From: Cladobotryum mycophilum
Lineage: Eukaryota > Ascomycota > Sordariomycetes > Hypocreales > Hypocreaceae
Length of the DNA stretch: 64,000 bases
NCBI GenBank assembly: GCA_036429605.1
Contig: JAVFKD010000010.1
Span: forward strand, 124,001 to 188,000
Direction: 5' to 3'
Shown: in pieces, positions 24,349-35,377 of the stretch
Numbering within the stretch: position 1 is the first letter of the stretch
Layout of the letters: each line of letters opens with the position of its first letter
Position numbers and translations under genes: made by a program
Notes under the pieces: model-generated
What the model saw: only the letters and a program-made list of their open reading frames with translations
The model's database searches: none
What the model was told of the DNA's origin: nothing

Positions 24349-27300
24349 CTGCCATCATGGCTAAATTTTCCGGTCGAAGGCTCGAACCTGGGCAGACTCA
24401 AGGACGAGTATGACTTCGTTGTGGCCACTACCTAGGCGAGCCTCAACTCAGGCCCGAAGAAATACCTCAACGAAGATACTCAACTAAATACCGAGGCCTG
24501 TTTCATAATGAATGACGATTGGGAAATTGTTGAGAATCTCACCCTTGAAAATTTCAAGATACGGAGTGATGGTATAGACCTTTTCACGATCTCTCATGAT
24601 ACGCCTTGGAACGATGAGAGGGTCGAGAGGGTTTTATGACAGTTCTCCATCGCCATTAAGTTACGGATGGGTCTGTCCCCCAACGTTTTACCCAAAGATG
24701 TGCCCCATACCATCGAGCTCCAGAGAGACGCTAGCAACGACAAATTTGGGCTCATGTACTCCGAACTCACCAAGAGGAAAGGGGAAAAAATATTGCACCA
24801 GCTGGAAAACCTGTCGGGCATGGTCTTCAGTCTGCAGCAGCTCATGTTCAACTGGACAATACCGTGTTGCAAAGCATGCCTAGAATCGAGGGCATTGAGC
24901 TAGGGTAACCCGTCTATGATCCGCTGAGCCCGCACTTAAGAACTACTACACTGAATTGGTTTAGAGGAATGGCTGGCTGCTTTTAGGTATAACCACAATT
25001 GCGCAAGAACCCAACCCATCCCGGCTTGCTTTAACAAACTACGAAAGGCAAGTTAATTTGAACACTGATCCTGCAGTGACCACCTTCGAAAATGTCTGCG
25101 TTATAAACGATCGTCAGATGCCGCCAAGGTATGACTTTGGGTGGAACTGGGTCGACAGCGATCAACTTGGCCAGATAAGCGGCGCCATTTCAATCAACTG
25201 AGAGACTCGCCAATTTCTTTGTGAGCCAGCTTAGTGTGGCGACGAAGAGGATGTGTTTCTAGTTTGAGCTCTCTATCCGGGCTTGAAACCATGGCTTGGT
25301 CGGACTTGATAGGGTTATATTGCACCCCCAGCTGCCATTACATATGACTCTATATCCGGAGATGCAAAGATCGCTTACATACATCATGATGTTGAAATAA
25401 CGGAAGAGGATAGCTGCAAGAGATTGCATACGTTTGCTGTTATCAAACAGACATACGACCATACAGTCACCTTCAATTCAGACTTCATAAAACTCTACCA
25501 AACTGTCGTAATCATGTTGGAGATTAGTACACAAAACCTTTATGCACGAGCCAATGTGTGTGACAGAATGAGCCGGGACAGATATTCCATTTCCGTGAAT
25601 GCGAGAGGAAGTTTACGGTTCGAGAGACAGAATCTTTCGTTAGTGAATGACTCGGAATCGATCAAGCCTTTCTTGACCACAGTTCCTTTTGATGCCGATC
25701 ATCCTGGAGGCGACTTGATAATAGTCACCGTCATGTTTTCCCAGATGTACGACAGCGTCTAGTACCTCATCGCTGACCTGAATACCAGCGCCGGTAGTCA
25801 TGGAATTGTGCGTTATCACACTGATACAAAAGCACGGGAAAGGCCTGCGTCAAACATGATGTCCCTAGCAATCTCCAGAAACGCAAGTGTCAGAGCTGCG
25901 TCGGTTTCAGGCGTGGTGGATACGCTAATGGTATCTATACTGTCGGCAACATCACAGGAGTACCCCAGCTTCTCTATCAGCCCATCGTCAATGTCTTTGA
26001 CGGCGGCCCTCCTACCGTCATTAGACTCAAGGTGCTCGATGGAGTGCCACCGACGTCACTTGTAGCCGTCTGAAACACTGATATGATGTATGATCTATAC
26101 GAAACCACCGACTTGCATGCGACCGCCGGCACGGAGCACCGCCGCTATCTGACCGGCAAGCAGACAAATGCCACTTGGGAGATAATTGCAGAAGATTTAG
26201 CCTTCTTGGGTAATGATAAGCTTGAAGCGATGGAAGTGGATGGTGTGATCACACTCCGAGGAAAGGATGCTGCTAAGGTTTATTTCATCTCGTACTATGC
26301 AAATGAAGTGGAGGACCCCAGCACATGGAGCTACCCGGTGCCCATTCTCTCAAATGTGTAGAACATGTAGGCCCATGTCAACCGAGTCGATGTAGGAAAC
26401 ACCATAATTTCGTATGGTCGCGGCACATTCACCCAGCTGACCCGGGCAACTGATATCAAGACAAAAGCGGGGAGGCCTCATGAGATCAAGGAAGAATATA
26501 CACCAAAGCAAGAGATACAGAGTTCATGTCGTATACAACTACGATTTGTTTCCTTGATGAAAATGACTAGTCTGTCCCCGACACCTTGCTGTCTCTGTGG
26601 GCTGGCTCTCATACGCCTACCTATGCCAATGGCAAATAGTATCGATGTACGAGGGGGAAAATAGATCCAGGTTCCCACAGATAAATCAGGTGCCATGACA
26701 GTGGTGGAGGCAACTGAGGGTATGCAGGAGTCTATCATGAGCATGTCCATCCCGAATGACACGTTAATAACTATCGACCCAATGGACGGCGGCTTTGACA
26801 ACCTCTCCAGCCTCAAGGGTGTGGGAACGCTCCACTAAGCATCATGCGCCACGAATATAGTCGCAGGAGGCGTAATCAACAACGAGCAGAGGCACTAATC
26901 GACTCGTTGACTGGGCAGGAAGAAGTCGACAAAGTAGGTAAGAGAATTGACTGTTTCAAAGAGATTTACGGCGATATCAAGCTGTCGGCAACCGCTTTCA
27001 AGCTCTTTATAGAGATAATGTTCCACAAGTCGTGAGACGGGGGTGTGACGAAAAGAGCCCTGACGGTCTTTGGAAGTTCTGGACTGCGATTGGAGATCTC
27101 TTCTGCTGGATAAAAAGGGGCATCCAGAAGGTCATCAAAGTCGTCAAAGATGACATCACCGGAGACTGGGAGTTTTTCGTCGAAATCGCAGGCAAGGTCT
27201 ACAAGTCTGTGCTTGATGCTGTTATGGGAGCCATTGAACGGTTGTTTGAAGTGATCAGGACAGGTGTCATAGATGTCATTCGTTTTATTTAGTGTCTAAT

Positions 27301-28000
27301 CAGTTAGAATGATTTTAAGCGGACGAAGCAAGTGCTGCACAACGTAAAGAAACTGTATCTCAAGCATCATGTTGATCAGATTGGCGCCGCGAGAGTTGCT
27401 TTTCGCAAGAGTATCGATGCCGCCGGGCAAAAGCTATTAGAATGGACCGGCATCTGGGATTGGTCTTCCCTGGGAATGCGGTCAAGTTGTCAACGGCTAA
27501 AGTTGAAAGGAGCCTTCCGGTGGAGACGACTCTGGGTTGCTTCTATTTGCCAATCCATACCGGGCTAAAGTCAACAAACTTGGGGTGAAGGGTGCCTCCC
27601 TAGAGAACAGTAATACCGAAGCCGAGCAGCTCATCAAAATTCTGTTAAACACGATTTCCGCCCAGGGCAAGGTATTGTCCGGCGTTTACAATGGCCTACG
27701 GGAATCAGTGAGTGGGTTCAAGGGTATGAATGTCTGGGATATTATCAAGGCGATCGTGGCTATCCTAGGGACCGGCATGCGATCATCAGATTGATGCCTT
27801 ATTCTACGTCTTGGCGCTCGAATACTTGATGCCAAGCTTCACATACCCATCATATCCGATATCCTCAATTCCATTAGTGTTTCTAATATCTCTTTCCTTG
27901 ATCTTTTTTGTTGAATTGCTAGAGTTAGCTATACTGTTGTCTATAAGGCCATGGACGGCAGTGCATCGTTCCCCGATAACAGTAATGCCAAGAGTTTAAT
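24349..28000 (+). pseudogene. Degenerate copy of a very large fungal protein gene
   Basis: Collinear plus-strand fragments in shifting frames read like one protein broken by stops and frameshifts. They begin with GSNLGRLKDEYDFVVATT, a TAG at 24433, then ASLNSGPKKYLNEDTQ and TEACFIMNDDWEIVENLTLENF, a TGA at 24637, then IAIKLRMGLSPNVLPKDVP. Later come VPQLLYQPIVNVFDGGPPTVIRL (about 25960-26030), WEIIAEDLAFLGNDKLEAMEVDGVITLRGKD (26176-26270), HVNRVDVGNTIISYGRGTFTQLT (about 26370-26450), then long amphipathic helices (27060-27290 and 27590-27780) with DIIKAIVAILGT. The order matches a family of fungal proteins of well over 1,000 residues that I recall only as hypothetical. Early stops such as ACC-TAG-GCG fit C-to-T change of a CAG codon. 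The gene cannot encode a full product. Confidence 0.7.
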
Positions 28001-28611
28001 TGCTGTAAGATTCTGCGGAGAGCTTCACAATATATTCCGCAGACAGCCCTGCGGAAAATGGTACAGCCCGGAAGGAGCCTATATGAAGAGGAAGGTATTT
28101 AGTTGGTTCTAGTGACTCTGGAGCCTTCCATCAGTGACGTGGCTCATGCTTCTACCCGTCACAGTAACTTATTCACACCACCATACTTATTCCCAACTCT
28201 GTGGTTATAGCTACCTTAATAGACCCACTGAAAGTCCCTTATCGTAGCATGTCCATACCGACATAGGCATCGGGGGGAAGTACAGCGCCGGTCTGGTCAT
28301 AGTATTTTGTATGTGGTAACCGGCGGTGTTTATTTCCCCCTTTACAGGTTCGTATGCGCATTACGCGGCAAGTCCTCCCGCAAACACCAGATATCAATTA
28401 GGAGCTAGGTTTACTATACCCGACATGAAAATATCGCGTAGAGCCATAGAAGGGGTCAGCTACAATTGACAAAGGTTGTACAATGTGTCCCAGTGCAATG
28501 GAGCGTACGTTCGTAATTGAGTGTAATGCCATCTCCGGAAGCGCCGGAATGTGCGGTGCAATTGGAGTGCGGGGAAATTACAAATTAGTCATACGCATCT
28601 CGCACAATGGT
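28001..28611. other. Intergenic between pseudogene and AT-rich island
   Basis: Ordinary base composition and no recognisable gene. It may contain further decayed sequence of the pseudogene. Confidence 0.45.
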
Positions 28612-28645
28612 TATATTGTACAAGCCTTAGCTTGTACATAATATA
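28612..28645. repeat. Near-perfect hairpin at the edge of the AT-rich island
   Basis: The arm TATATTGTACAAGC and the arm GCTTGTACATAATATA flank a CTTA loop. They are complementary except for a two-base insertion. The hairpin lies exactly where base composition changes to more than about 75% A+T. Confidence 0.7.
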
Positions 28646-28953
28646 ATACCTACCTTTAAATGTTATTTAACTATCAGTCTAGTATTAATACAATAGATTA
28701 AAGAATATAATTAGGGGAGGTAGGGGTTTAAAAAAGAATTTTTTTAATTATTTTATTTTTATTTTTATTTTTATTTTATAACACTGTCTTAAAAACACCT
28801 AAATGCATAACATAATAAAAGTATAAGGTAATCTTATATAAGTTGCTTAGCTCTTATACAATAATTAAATGTATAAACTTTAACTAATGTATATGTTAAA
28901 ATGAACTAGTTAATACCCTATTAATTAGTTCCTAACAATAAGAAACAATAAGA

Positions 28954-29058
28954 CTATTGTTTCTATTGTTCTCTAGGCTATTCTAGCCTATTCCAGTAGG
29001 TTCTAATAATAGACAATAATCCTATTGTTTCTATTGTTCTATAGGCTATTCTAGCTTA
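28954..29058. repeat. Tandem direct repeat, 37-bp unit, 68-bp period
   Basis: CTATTGTTTCTATTGTTC followed by TCTAGGCTATTCTAGCC at 28954-28990 recurs at 29022-29058 with two mismatches. The first unit also forms a hairpin with the AACAATAAGAAACAATA just before it. Confidence 0.85.
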
Positions 29059-29777
29059 TTCTTTTACTTTCTATGCCCCACTTATATTTCCTATATATAG
29101 TAGATAGATTCCTGTCTTCTAGTTAGTCAGTAGATCAAATACAACATCTTATCTCAACCTATCTTTTCCTCTTTTAGCCTTAGTGGCTAACTAATCCCAC
29201 AAGCCTAACCTTATTGGGAATTAGCTCGTTAAGATACTTATTCTTCCCTGAGCTTCTAGAAGGACTGACCGAGCCTTCTAGATCAAGCTATAATAGCTTA
29301 TATAAGCCATTACTAAGCTTGTTACTTATTGCTATAAGGAATTTTATGCCTAAGAGGCTACGTCCTTTTAACAGTATAATATAATGCTTATATTTTAATT
29401 TTATTTATTTAGTAATCTTATTAAGTGATATTATTTATTTTTATTTTATTATTATTTAAATATTAATTCTTTTCTATTTAATTAAACTATATAATTATTT
29501 ATAAATTATAGTAATATTAATTAATGTCTTATATTAAAAGATTAATAACTAGTATAAATAAGTAATAATATTTTATAAAAACAAATCTTATAAATATAAT
29601 AATAAATTAATTAGTTTTAAGCATTATAATCTCTTTTACTTATATTTTAGTACTTTATTTTTATCCTTATTATTATTTAGTTCTAACAGCTTAGTCTCCT
29701 ATTTAAGGCATAAAAAAATACACATTGTAATAAGCTAATTCCTAATAAAGTTAAACCTATTAAATTAGTTTAACTAG

Positions 29778-29812
29778 GCTAAAATAGCCTATAGAATAAT
29801 AAAAACAATAGG
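29778..29812 (-). repeat. Inverted copy of the 29021-29055 repeat
   Basis: The reverse complement of this 35-bp stretch matches 29021-29055 except for three transitions in the C:G to T:A direction. The two copies lie about 720 bp apart, and the neighbouring block 29731-29786 is also inverted relative to 29173-29227. Confidence 0.8.
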
Positions 29813-29845
29813 CTTATTGTTTTTTATTATTAAAACTTATATAAT

Positions 29846-30280
29846 TATAACAACCCGACCTTACACTTATATTATTAACTAAGAATAGACCCACCTTTAG
29901 TAACACCTGTACAAGCTATTAATTAGAAATACAGTTATAGCAAAACCTCAAATAACCCAACTAATTACAATCAGCTTAAATAAAATCAAGTTAAATAAGC
30001 TTAATAGCTCAAACAGAATCGACTCAAACATAATTAATTCAAGTTATTATAACTACTAAATCATTAATTCATTCCTATTAAAATAAACCTAATTGCTATA
30101 TAAACTAGCTTATATAACTCTCCTATATATCTAGTTAGTCATTAATACAGTTATTCATTATTAGCAACCTAATACCTGAACTATAAGACATTAAACCCAT
30201 TGCTTAACCTTGCCCTAATCCATTACTAACATCAACCACAACCGAGGTTATTCTTATTAAAAAACGCCCAGAACGTTACA
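29846..30280. mobile_element. Solo LTR of a retrotransposon with 5-bp target-site duplication
   Basis: The 435-bp element starts TATAACAACCCGACC and ends CCAGAACGTTACA, so its ends are TATAAC...GTTACA, the usual TGTAAC...GTTACA inverted ends with one G-to-A change. It is flanked on both sides by ATAAT (29841-29845 and 30281-30285), a 5-bp target duplication as made by Ty3/gypsy and Ty1/copia integrases. Inside are TATA-like tracts near 30100 and 30124. No gag-pol sequence lies next to it, so it looks like the product of LTR-LTR recombination. The superfamily is inferred. Confidence 0.8.
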
Positions 30281-30450
30281 ATAATAAAGTATGAATTTAA
30301 TTTTTAATAGTAATAAATAGCTTTTTTAATTAATATTTATAAAGAATTTAAATAAAAGCTAATTAAATAAATATATATTATTATTATTATATTTATTTAA
30401 AACAATGTATTTAAAATTAAATAGCGCTTAAATAAATAAATAAAATTTAC

Positions 30451-30457
30451 TATATAA
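30451..30457 (+). promoter_or_regulatory. TATA box of the small secreted protein gene
   Basis: TATATAA lies 76 bp upstream of the ATG at 30527, in an AT-rich setting where chance matches are common. Confidence 0.4.
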
Positions 30458-30526
30458 ACCCTTATAACCTTTTACTTTATCTAATTAACTTATAAACTAT
30501 TTTATTTCTCACTTACTTTAATCAAT

Positions 30527-30748
30527 ATGAAATCTCTAGCTTTTTTCACTTTTATTACCTTATTCTCTTTATCAAACGCTTGTAAATGTCTTGATAAAAA
30601 TAACAAGATTAATCTTTATTCTACATCACAATGCTGTATAGGTGTTCACCACTCTTTAGACGGTAATGATTGCCGTCGCGATCTTATTGCCAATGTTAAG
30701 GTTTTTAACAACTGCTGCAAGGGGTATAGGCTGCACTCTGATTGCTAA
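30527..30748 (+). CDS. Small secreted cysteine-rich protein, effector-like
   Basis: A single exon encodes 73 aa. The leader MKSLAFFTFITLFSLSNA is followed by a short mature chain with eight cysteines spaced CxC...CC...C...CC...C, reading ACKCLD, SQCC, GNDC, NNCC and SDC. This arrangement matches a widespread ascomycete family of tiny secreted proteins (ACKC...CC...DC...CC...SDC) with no assigned biochemical role. The frame is intact although the surroundings are mutated repeats. The codons are AT-rich, unlike most genes in the window. The solo LTR ends 246 bp upstream. Intactness inside a RIP-like island suggests selection, and an effector role in host interaction is inference. Confidence 0.8.
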   Translation: MKSLAFFTFITLFSLSNACKCLDKNNKINLYSTSQCCIGVHHSLDGNDCRRDLIANVKVFNNCCKGYRLHSDC

Positions 30749-31255
30749 GCCTATATAAACTTAAAATGCAAACTTTTGCAAACAATGTAACGAAGCTAAA
30801 TGTATTCTAGCATAAGTGAGCTTATCTTTATAAAACAAATACAGTGTTAGGTTTTTGGTCACAAAGGAGTGAATGAGTATACAATTAATAGCCATATCGT
30901 AGCTTTCTCACAGGTGGGTATTAATTAGTGACGGTTTTAATTCCTGGCCCTTTTCTAACTGTGGTTGTCGCGCCCCTTTAAGGGTTTTCCTTTCTCTGCG
31001 CTGCAGCAGATACTTGGTGTAGCTGTACTTTGAGGGTAACAAGAAACAATGCTCCGTAAAAAGGTTAAAGAATGTTAAAGATACACGCGCAGAAATATAG
31101 CCAAGTAATACGTAAAGCTCAACCATAGCATAATAAAGGGGTCGATGAGCAAAGGTCTGGAATCTACCTTTGGTGCCAAGAGCGCGGTAAGGATATAGTC
31201 TAATTAGGGGTGAGCTCTGTTCCTTTGCTACGCGTAAGTGTAAGGCTGCAGAGTC
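30749..31255. other. Intergenic
   Basis: About 0.5 kb where base composition returns to normal. No gene is seen. It includes the 3' flank of the P450. Confidence 0.55.
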
Positions 31256-33234
31256 TTATTCCGCAACAGATTTGCATATCGCTTGGAGATGACGCCCGCG
31301 AAAATGTGGTAGGAAGCACTCCCTCCATGTCAGATCCCCTACCCTATGAGGATTATTAGTTATCCCGTTCTGTTTCATTAGGTCAACAATCTTACTGTGT
31401 GCCATCTAGTGTAAGATCAAAGCGTCGGAAAAGAGCTGCGAACGCTAGGTAGAGCTCACAATATGCAAGGCTATCCACATGTTAGAACCATATCTTTGCA
31501 TAGAGCAGACAGGACAGCTGGGTGTTCAAACGTACTTCTGACCTATACACATCCTTGGCCCTTTTGAGAACGCTACTAGCCACTTGTCCAAGGATGATGA
31601 ATTGGGCTCAAGCCAACGATCGGGATTGAACTCCTTTGCATTTTTGAAATGATCTTCGGAATTGTGAACAAAGATCCCACTAATTCCTACTATGGTCTAA
31701 ACAGCTGTAGTTAGTTGGATAGATGCAGCGTCAAGGCGTGGAATAATCAACTTGCATTCGGAGGAATAAAGGAACCACTAATGGTTGCCCCTGTGGTCGG
31801 AACGACACGGGGGAGCGGGGAAGCAACGCCAGGGCTTATTCGGAGTGATTCTTTAATCACGGCGGTCTGCTGCTTATCAGCTTAGTGAAGTCACAAGAGA
31901 AATAATGGACCTCACCAAGAAAGTGAGCTTTTCCAAATCTTCAAACCTGGGTGGCTCATGAAGCACCGGCCAGACTCTGTACAGTTCCTCCTTTAGCCTT
32001 TGTTGAAAGGCTGGGGATTCAAGAAGGTAAAATGTCCCTAGCATCAAGGTATTCCCAGTTGTATCGGCGCCTCCAAACATTAGTGCTTGGGCTTCCTCAT
32101 ACAGACTACCGATGGACGGGAGTGGTGCTCCCTTGGAGGCTTCAGGGTTGAGCAGCTCATGGTAGATGATTCGATGTGGGGCATCGTCTAGACTTTTGGG
32201 ATTCTTGACGACCTCAGTGACCTGTGCGCCAAGGAGTCGCTGGAGTTGGACCAACCCTGCAGTCTCTGGACTGATGAGGATGCTGAGCCACGCTGGCATG
32301 CCAAGCACGACCTTGCGGACGAAGCTGAAGTGTTTGAAAACAATGAACGTCGGCAGGGTTGCCTCCATGGCCTCAACAATTGGAGCTTTAAAGTTGGGCT
32401 CACCAAGAGCATTTACAGACTTGGCAAAGCAAAATGAAGTAATGGTATCCATAGTGAAACAACGAAGCCCGAGGAACAGATCAGAAGATTTGCCTGCCTC
32501 ATCATTATTCTCAAGTACCCTACACAGTCGATCTACCTATATCAAAGCGTCAGATACGAAAGCCAGAGGATGCAATAATTGAGAATCTGTACGTTACTCT
32601 GGACCAGATCCTGAAGCTCGAAGATTGCTCGACGGGAGAAAAGCGGGGCCATAATGTCCTTTCGCTGCTTAGATTCGGTATAAGTCAAGAAGCCAAAGGA
32701 CGAGCGGTCCTCGCCGAAGCTCTGATATAGCGCTGCCTCCTTGTCCCATCGGTTGCTATTATTGTAGATCTCATGGTAGGCTGCAGGGTCGGAGAAATGA
32801 AGCTATTCACACCATCAGAATGGGAACGTAGGGTCGAGTCATGGGCGGGGCGAGTAAATCGAATGGGAGCAATCGCAGCGTAGATAATTATAAATGATGC
32901 ATCATGCATGCGGAATAGATAACACTGTATATTGCATGTACCATACCTCGTTGGGTCCGACCCGGATAACGTTGCCTTATCCCAGTCAGTTATCGTTACT
33001 TAAAAAGGCAAATGTCACTGATGACTAACCATACTTCTTGTGCAGTTCACCCAACACATCAATCCATGACCTTCCAAGCCATACCTCCTGATACGTTTTG
33101 TACCAAGCGGTTAGTGCAGCTCCCCGCGGCCCTGGGAATGCGGCAAGCGGATGATAGAAGACGTTGAAAATGCCAGTGATGATCCCCTTTAACAGCCAGG
33201 CTGAGAAGAGCGCGACTATCACTTGAACCGCCAT
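31256..33234 (-). CDS. Cytochrome P450 monooxygenase (trichodiene-oxygenase-like clade), eight exons
   Basis: Exons: 33234-33030, 32975-32947, 32802-32593, 32536-31916, 31866-31756, 31696-31536, 31470-31396 and 31343-31256. They sum to exactly 500 codons (499 aa). The protein has an N-terminal membrane anchor, a proline hinge FPGPRG, the I-helix GGADTT, the K-helix KESLR (ExxR), FNPDRW (PERF) and the heme loop FSKGPRMCIGQ with the iron-ligand Cys near 442. The intron between IPPN and TIVGIS has a GC donor (GCAAGT at 31755). The alternative GT two bases later also closes the frame but reads less well. Intron 1 ends in AAG. It acts at the endoplasmic reticulum with P450 reductase. The substrate is unknown; the divergent methyltransferase neighbour suggests a role in secondary metabolism. 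Confidence 0.88.
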
Positions 33235-33539
33235 GCTTGACGCTGGTATTATGGGATAGGGAGGGGCAGCAAATGTAATGTTGGTTGTTGGTCCAAAGGT
33301 TTGAAGAGGGGGTGGGGGTGGGCCTCATGTGAGCTACTTTTGGACGTGAGGGGTTGGTTATCGAGGGCACCAGTCACGATTCACCTATCAGGGGTCTTGC
33401 ATGGTCACTAACCAGGATAGGGATCACCTCCCTTGACATTACTTAGTAATAACAATGGCAAGGTTAATTAAGTAGCAGACAAAAGCCCCCCCCCCGTTTG
33501 TCTCCATATTTTCCACAAGAGAAAAGACACAACGTTGCG
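33235..33539. promoter_or_regulatory. Bidirectional intergenic region, P450 / methyltransferase
   Basis: Only 305 bp separate the two divergent start codons, so the promoters must overlap or abut. It includes a run of ten or more C around 33486-33495. Confidence 0.6.
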
Positions 33540-34933
33540 ATGGCTGAAGAATCACAAGGTCGTCCAATGATGGCGCCAAAGTTATCCGTGTCGCCAAGGG
33601 CCATCACACACGGTTCTGAGGCCGGAGCGAAAAGCGATGCGGGTCGTCGGCAGTCGGCATCGCCGCCTACATCTGCAGGAGAAGGCGTGCCTGCGCAGGA
33701 CATCCTCGTCGATGAAGAGTACGATCTTGACGATTCGGACTCGGCCGTGGATGCCGAATCTGTGGTAAGCGATACGACGTCCCTCTACTCCGATATTATG
33801 AGGTATCGCTTTGAGAATGGCCGACGATATCATAGCTATAGAGATGGCCAGTACTGGGGTCCCAATGACGAAAAACAAAACAATCAGCTTGATCTCGCGC
33901 ACAATCTGTACCTTTTGACCCTGGACGACAGATTATTCCTCGCGCCCATTGGTGACAATCCCCAGCGGGTGCTCGATGTCGGCACAGGTACTGGCGTTTG
34001 GGCCATAGATTTTGCAGATCAATTCCCATCAGCGCAAGTGATTGGGTTTGATCTTTCTCCCATTCAGCCGGACTGGGTGCCGCCAAATCTAGAATTTGAG
34101 ATTAATGATGCCTGTGAGGAGGATTGGGGATACAACAAGAATAGTTTCGACTTTATTCATGTCCGTGCCATGTATGGCAGTGTCGCGGACTGGCCAAGAT
34201 TCTACCAGCAAGCCCTCGAGTGAGCCATTTTCACCTTTCATTTTTTTCTTCTTTCTTTCTTTCCTTCTTTCTCATCTACTACTCTAGCCGCTCGTGGTAC
34301 CATTATCTGACAAAGTACAACTCATATAGTCATCTCACACCCGGGGGTTGGTATCAACAAATAGAAATGTCTGTGGTCCCTGTCTCAGACGACGGCTCCA
34401 TCACTGAAGGAAGTATTTTTGATCAGTGGGGCAAGATCTCGCTTGAGGCTGGGGATAAATTCGGAAAGGACCTGCGGATCCACGAACAGATCAAGGGCTA
34501 CCTTGAGGATGCCGGATTTAACAACGTCACTGAGCATGTTTACAAGTGGCCCATTGGACCGTGGAGTAAGGACCCGCGCCTCAAAGAGATCGGGCAGTGG
34601 AACCACCAACACTGGCTAGAAGGCATCGAAGGCTGGTCACTTGCTTTGTTGACAAGGGTCTTGGGCGTAAGTCTTCCCCATTCTTGTACATCTTATTGAT
34701 CTGTAAGCTCACCATAGGCCCATCATCCATCAGTGGTCTTATGAAGAGGTCCAGGTCTATCTCGCTCAGATGAGAGAGGGCTTAAATAGTCGCAAATTCC
34801 ATGCCTATCATGTAATGTAAGTCTTTTTTCTCATCATTCCCCACTTCTGCTTTTATGCAGAGTGAACCCATTGTTCAATTATTAACCCCTAGCGTAAAGA
34901 AACGTTGTTTACGGACAGAAACCCCTGGCCTAG
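33540..34933 (+). CDS. LaeA-like SAM-dependent methyltransferase, four exons
   Basis: Exons: 33540-34219, 34330-34666, 34734-34816 and 34900-34933, giving 377 aa. The first ATG is at 33540. An acidic, Ser-rich N-terminus precedes RYRFENGRRYHSYRDGQYWGPND, typical of this fungal family. Motif I is VLDVGTGTGVWAIDFAD, then VIGFDLSPIQPDWVPPN, and the late block HLTPGGWYQQIE spans the first splice. The second splice uses the CAG at 34733, because the nearer CATAG gives a stop. A 34-nt last exon with an AAG acceptor restores VVYGQKP, a common family ending; if that intron is retained, a TAA follows at 34817. Homologues include the secondary-metabolism regulator LaeA and many orphan methyltransferases in gene clusters. 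Divergence from a P450 favours the latter. Confidence 0.85.
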
Positions 34934-35377
34934 GGCTGAGCGCATGAGTGTTAAATACCGCCAACAGTTGTTTGAGCGTTGGGGAAGACCACGCTCAACC
35001 GGTTGCAGGGCCTCGATGAAAGGTGACTCGACACATCCCCCATCTTAATAGGAAGCACTCTTATTCCCCCAGTCCTTCGATACATACTTTTCACTCGTAC
35101 ATGGAATCAAAACATGCCCAAGAAATGGTAGGTAGGCTTTCGTCAGTCGGTAGTAATAAAGGACGATGAGGTTAGCCTAAAAAGGTGCGAGGCTGGTTCA
35201 TGCGACTACGCAGAAAGGTGACAAACAGTCATGTATCATAAAACATGTATTTATTTACATCATTCATTTCTATGTACAGTATGTAATTGATGCATAAGTA
35301 ACAAAGTAAGGTTAACTTTCATCACGCCGTAAATGTTCGCCATCACATTGGTAAAGATGGCTGACTTTTGTACTCGC
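34934..35377. other. Intergenic between converging genes
   Basis: It holds the 3' ends of the methyltransferase and of the secreted protein. Nothing else is seen. Confidence 0.6.

Larger units (their letters stand above)
28646..30526. repeat. AT-rich island with RIP-like decayed repeats
   Basis: Almost no reading frames survive and the sequence is dominated by A and T. Internal homologies remain: a direct repeat (28954-28990 and 29022-29058), an inverted copy of it (29778-29812), and a second inverted pair (about 29173-29227 against 29731-29786). The inverted copy at 29778-29812 differs from 29021-29055 by three changes, all C-to-T or G-to-A. This pattern and the base composition suggest transposable-element remains mutated by RIP. 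A solo LTR is listed separately. Confidence 0.8.

Noticed and set aside
28646..30526. A CRISPR array or bacterial insertion in the repeat-rich island
   Set aside because: The repeats are few, inverted and decayed, and the surrounding genes are clearly fungal and spliced.
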